Assembly (NCBI GenBank): GCA_031310005.1
Contig: CM062379.1
Coordinates: 434,001-498,000 of the forward strand
Direction: 5' to 3'
Length of the DNA: 64,000 bases
Origin: Dactylellina haptotyla
Lineage: Eukaryota; Ascomycota; Orbiliomycetes; Orbiliales; Orbiliaceae
Shown: one piece after another, positions 61,565 through 64,000 of the stretch
Numbering within the stretch: position 1 is the first letter of the stretch
Layout: every line of letters begins with the position of its first letter
Made by a program: the position numbers and the translations under genes
Notes under the pieces: model-generated
Database searches by the model: none
The model's input: only the letters and a program-made list of their open reading frames with translations
Told to the model about the DNA's origin: nothing

Positions 61565-61910
61565 AGAGAAGAAAATTTGTCTCTATTAAGTTAGGTGCTG
61601 CTCTACAGCAACGTTGTCTTCTCCCTCTCTATATTTAGTCTCGTAACGAACTTCCTACATTGTACTATAGGTTAGCATTGCGTCGGTATATAATTATAAA
61701 GAGTATTTTGAAAAGGCAAGAGTGCAGATTCCTGCCTGCTATCTGAAGCTTGCAAACTTTGAGTACGTACAGGCATTTTCTAGTTACGAGTTGGCATATA
61801 ATTAAAACCCAAATCCTTATTAAACCAGAGCGAATATAAGTATAAACTAAGAAATCTGACTAATAGAACCCTTTGCCGATTCTTTCCCGCGCCACAAAGT
61901 TAAAAACAAA
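61565..61910. terminator. short convergent 3' region
   Basis: About 350 AT-rich bases lie between two convergent stop codons and must hold both polyadenylation regions; several AATAAA-like and TATA-type signals are present. No gene recognised. Confidence 0.4.
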
Positions 61911-63437
61911 TTACATGATTGAGAAAACAGTTTTCTTCAAACTTTCAAATTTTGAGAGTAAGGAGTTTGGTAGGTATTTGCCCAAGAGCGTTGTATTACT
62001 ATTAGAGATGCCGCGCTTTTCAGAAGTTTCTCTCTCGCGATCTAAGCTCTGAGGGCATAGATATGTAACGACTCTGAGCTGATCACCTTGTAGAGCGCAG
62101 CTCACATAAAAATGACTACCAACATGATCCTCGAGGAGTTTATTCCCGCTAGAATAGTTCGTTAGCCAAACTTGTTTTATCTGTAGTAGCATGTATATCA
62201 CTTACTAAATACTCTTCAAAGCCTTTTCATAGTTGTCCATCTGTGGGAGCATCTTGTCTGCATTGCGTCGGGTAGCGAAGTATCGTCTTAGCCGTGAGAG
62301 GACTTCTGCATCATTCTTACAGAACGATATCGGCGAAATGTAAACTTTCGGCGATGCTGGCTTACCAGCTTTAACAGTGAAGTAGAAGCCTGGTCCGGCT
62401 CTCTCAGCGCCACCGGTAGGGAGAACATCAGGAGAGTCGCCGATGAATATCTTCCAAAAGTCTTTCACATCAGCTAGAGCTTCCGGGCTGTAATTGGACA
62501 GATCATATCGACCACCAAGAGTAAGGGCGTCCATAAGGTAGTCGATGGTTGTGTTGGGTGCTCGTGTGTATAGCTTGATTCTTGATTTGTCGGCGGAAAT
62601 AAGATCAAAAGAGAAGATACCTGTCTCCATCTTCCATTTTATGGCTGCTTCGTTGAGATAGTCCAGTAGTGGCTCTACATTAAGGGATTGATATTGCTGG
62701 CTTGGAAGACTCCGAATAGCTTGCATTATTACTTCGAGGTTGGAGACACCAAGTTCTTGTGCTCTCAGTCCAGGGAAGATGTATAATTTGATTATTGGTC
62801 CGTTTCTATCGATATCCCGAGTGACGAACGTTCCTGCGTTCGGTGCAAGCTCAAAGTTGAGTTTATCGGTCATTTTGACGCTCTCTAAATCTTTTGGTAG
62901 AAGTCTTTTGGTAAAATGGTGATACCAATCGAGATCAAGGCCAACAACAAGACCTTGACTGTCTAGGTATCGTATCCAAGCGTCTGTCTCATATCTATTA
63001 AAGGGGTCGGCGGGTGTTCCAGCGAGGGGTCCTATCGGCTCGAATGAGGTTCGTATGACACCTTTACCCTCAAGACCCCATTCCCAACTGAGGTCAAGAG
63101 GCGTGCCATCCGGCGTCTGTGGGCTGTGCCATCGAAGATGTCCGTTCTCATCAGGTGATGGTCCCATAGATGGCACGACGTGCAAAGCATAGAATAGTAG
63201 TTCATTATATTGCTCTGATTTACTGTAACCAGCGTATTTCAATAGCTCCGCAAGCTGGCTCCCAGTTTTATCCCACCAGAATTGGTGGTCTTTATTAGGA
63301 AATCGAATCGTAGAGCTGACTGTCTCAAAGGGCAGCCTCTCGTTTTTGGTTCTTGAAATAATATCGATTTCTGCGATGTCCGCCATCTTTTCGTCTATGG
63401 TTTTGCTGCTGTCTGCTAAAACTTTTGTGGTCGCCAT
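61911..63437 (-). CDS. DMATS-type aromatic prenyltransferase
   Basis: Two exons (62206-63437, 61911-62148), joined in phase 2 across a 57-nt intron with a GCTAACG branch point, give 489 residues. DMATS enzymes (ABBA fold) attach dimethylallyl or longer prenyl groups to indoles, tyrosine and similar substrates in secondary metabolism. Landmarks are WWDKTGSQLAELLKYAGYS (about 54-72), GTPLDLSWEW (111-120), VIRTSFEPIGPLAGTPADPF (127-146), and three Lys-x-Tyr strands that bind the diphosphate: IIKLYIFPGLRA, RIKLYTRAP and PKVYISP. The second exon supplies the last strand, SHFYVSCALQGDQLRVVTYL. At the usual catalytic Glu position (PLE-F/L-S) this protein has Asp116. A tail of about 48 residues after VTYLCPQ may be longer than usual. 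The indole or other substrate cannot be told from sequence. Confidence 0.9.
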
Positions 63438-64000
63438 TGCTAGTATACTTCTTGCGTAATGATAATAATTTAGCTATGGCGCACTTCGTAAGGGGTACGG
63501 CAACTGTTTTATATAAGCCGTAGATGACAGACCAGGATATAACCTGGACATCGTATAAATCCCATAATTTCAAACGGTCTCGCATATCTGCCGGCTCCTT
63601 CTCCTCCCAACTAGTCGGAGCACCCAAATACAAGGTTCAAGTCAGGTATCCGAGTTCTCTAGTTGCGCCACCTAGAGAATCCCTGGCTATTCCCTGAATT
63701 AACATTGTTTGGGTTTTGGAATCGGGTTGGGCCATGAGCTTTGTGTTTGGGGTATTAGTTGCCTAAAGGATTAATGAACTGGGAATGGCCTTGGGTTACA
63801 TTGGGTTAATAGACTGATCTCTGATCCATATATCCCGAAGGGGATGGTTTGGGTCGTTAGCTCGAAGTTATAGTCGCGTAAATCTCAGTGTTTGACCCGG
63901 CTCTCTATCAATCTAATGTTCCAACTTGTAGCACCATCTCCTTTCGCCTGATAACATTAATTAACTTTAAAAATTATATGAATTCGGGTCTAATAACCAG
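63438..64000. other. upstream region of the prenyltransferase gene
   Basis: Promoter of the minus-strand prenyltransferase gene and DNA continuing beyond the window edge. No further gene recognised. Confidence 0.5.
63507..63516 (-). promoter_or_regulatory. TATA box of the prenyltransferase gene
   Basis: On the minus strand the sequence reads TTATATAAAA, a near-consensus TATA box about 70 bases before ATG 63437. This fits a regulated rather than housekeeping gene. Confidence 0.6.

Overview
The window looks like a filamentous ascomycete (Pezizomycotina, possibly Helotiales/Leotiomycetes; the class is a guess). The reasons are short introns (about 46-99 nt) with GTAAGT-like donors, CTAAC/CTAAT branch points and CAG/TAG acceptors, and fungal gene families: Wsc1-type wall sensor, Vps17, Alg5, Mef2, Ctr copper transporter, Hsm3-like chaperone, Rpc31, a DUF3445 protein and a DMATS prenyltransferase. 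No rRNA, tRNA, CRISPR, retroelement or intact transposon was recognised.

Layout. 1-8.6 kb is gene-poor: a broken sulfotransferase-like fragment (553-1001), a small protein with a poly-Cys tail (3006-3548), and a 5 kb stretch with short inverted and tandem repeats. 8.6-21.5 kb holds a basic nuclear-looking protein, an unknown protein with a 20-nt exon, a BTB protein with a 14-nt first exon, ALG5 (N-glycan precursor glucosylation), a tandem-RRM RNA-binding protein and VPS17 (retromer). 25.4-29.8 kb holds mitochondrial MEF2 and a CTR copper transporter. 32-33.3 kb holds a WSC-domain sensor that is only visible after splicing. A gene-free stretch of about 10 kb follows (33.3-43.3 kb). 43.3-48 kb holds an HSM3/PSMD5-like gene with an apparent frameshift, RPC31 diverging from it, and a DUF3445 gene. 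49.9-53.6 kb holds a small Ser/Thr-rich protein and a Cys-rich GPI-type surface protein.

The most unusual region is the right end. A five-exon gene (56129-61564) encodes a predicted 1,706-residue protein: a conserved N-terminal region, a module resembling a nucleotidyltransferase core (GGGS then DSDIN), and scattered ankyrin repeats. It converges on a two-exon DMATS-type aromatic prenyltransferase (61911-63437), a secondary-metabolism enzyme whose possible cluster partners would lie beyond position 64000.

Most genes are unrelated housekeeping genes that do not form a pathway together. Exon models were built by hand from splice signals and reading-frame continuity; none is backed by transcript data or database searches. 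Remembered family patterns were used for naming.
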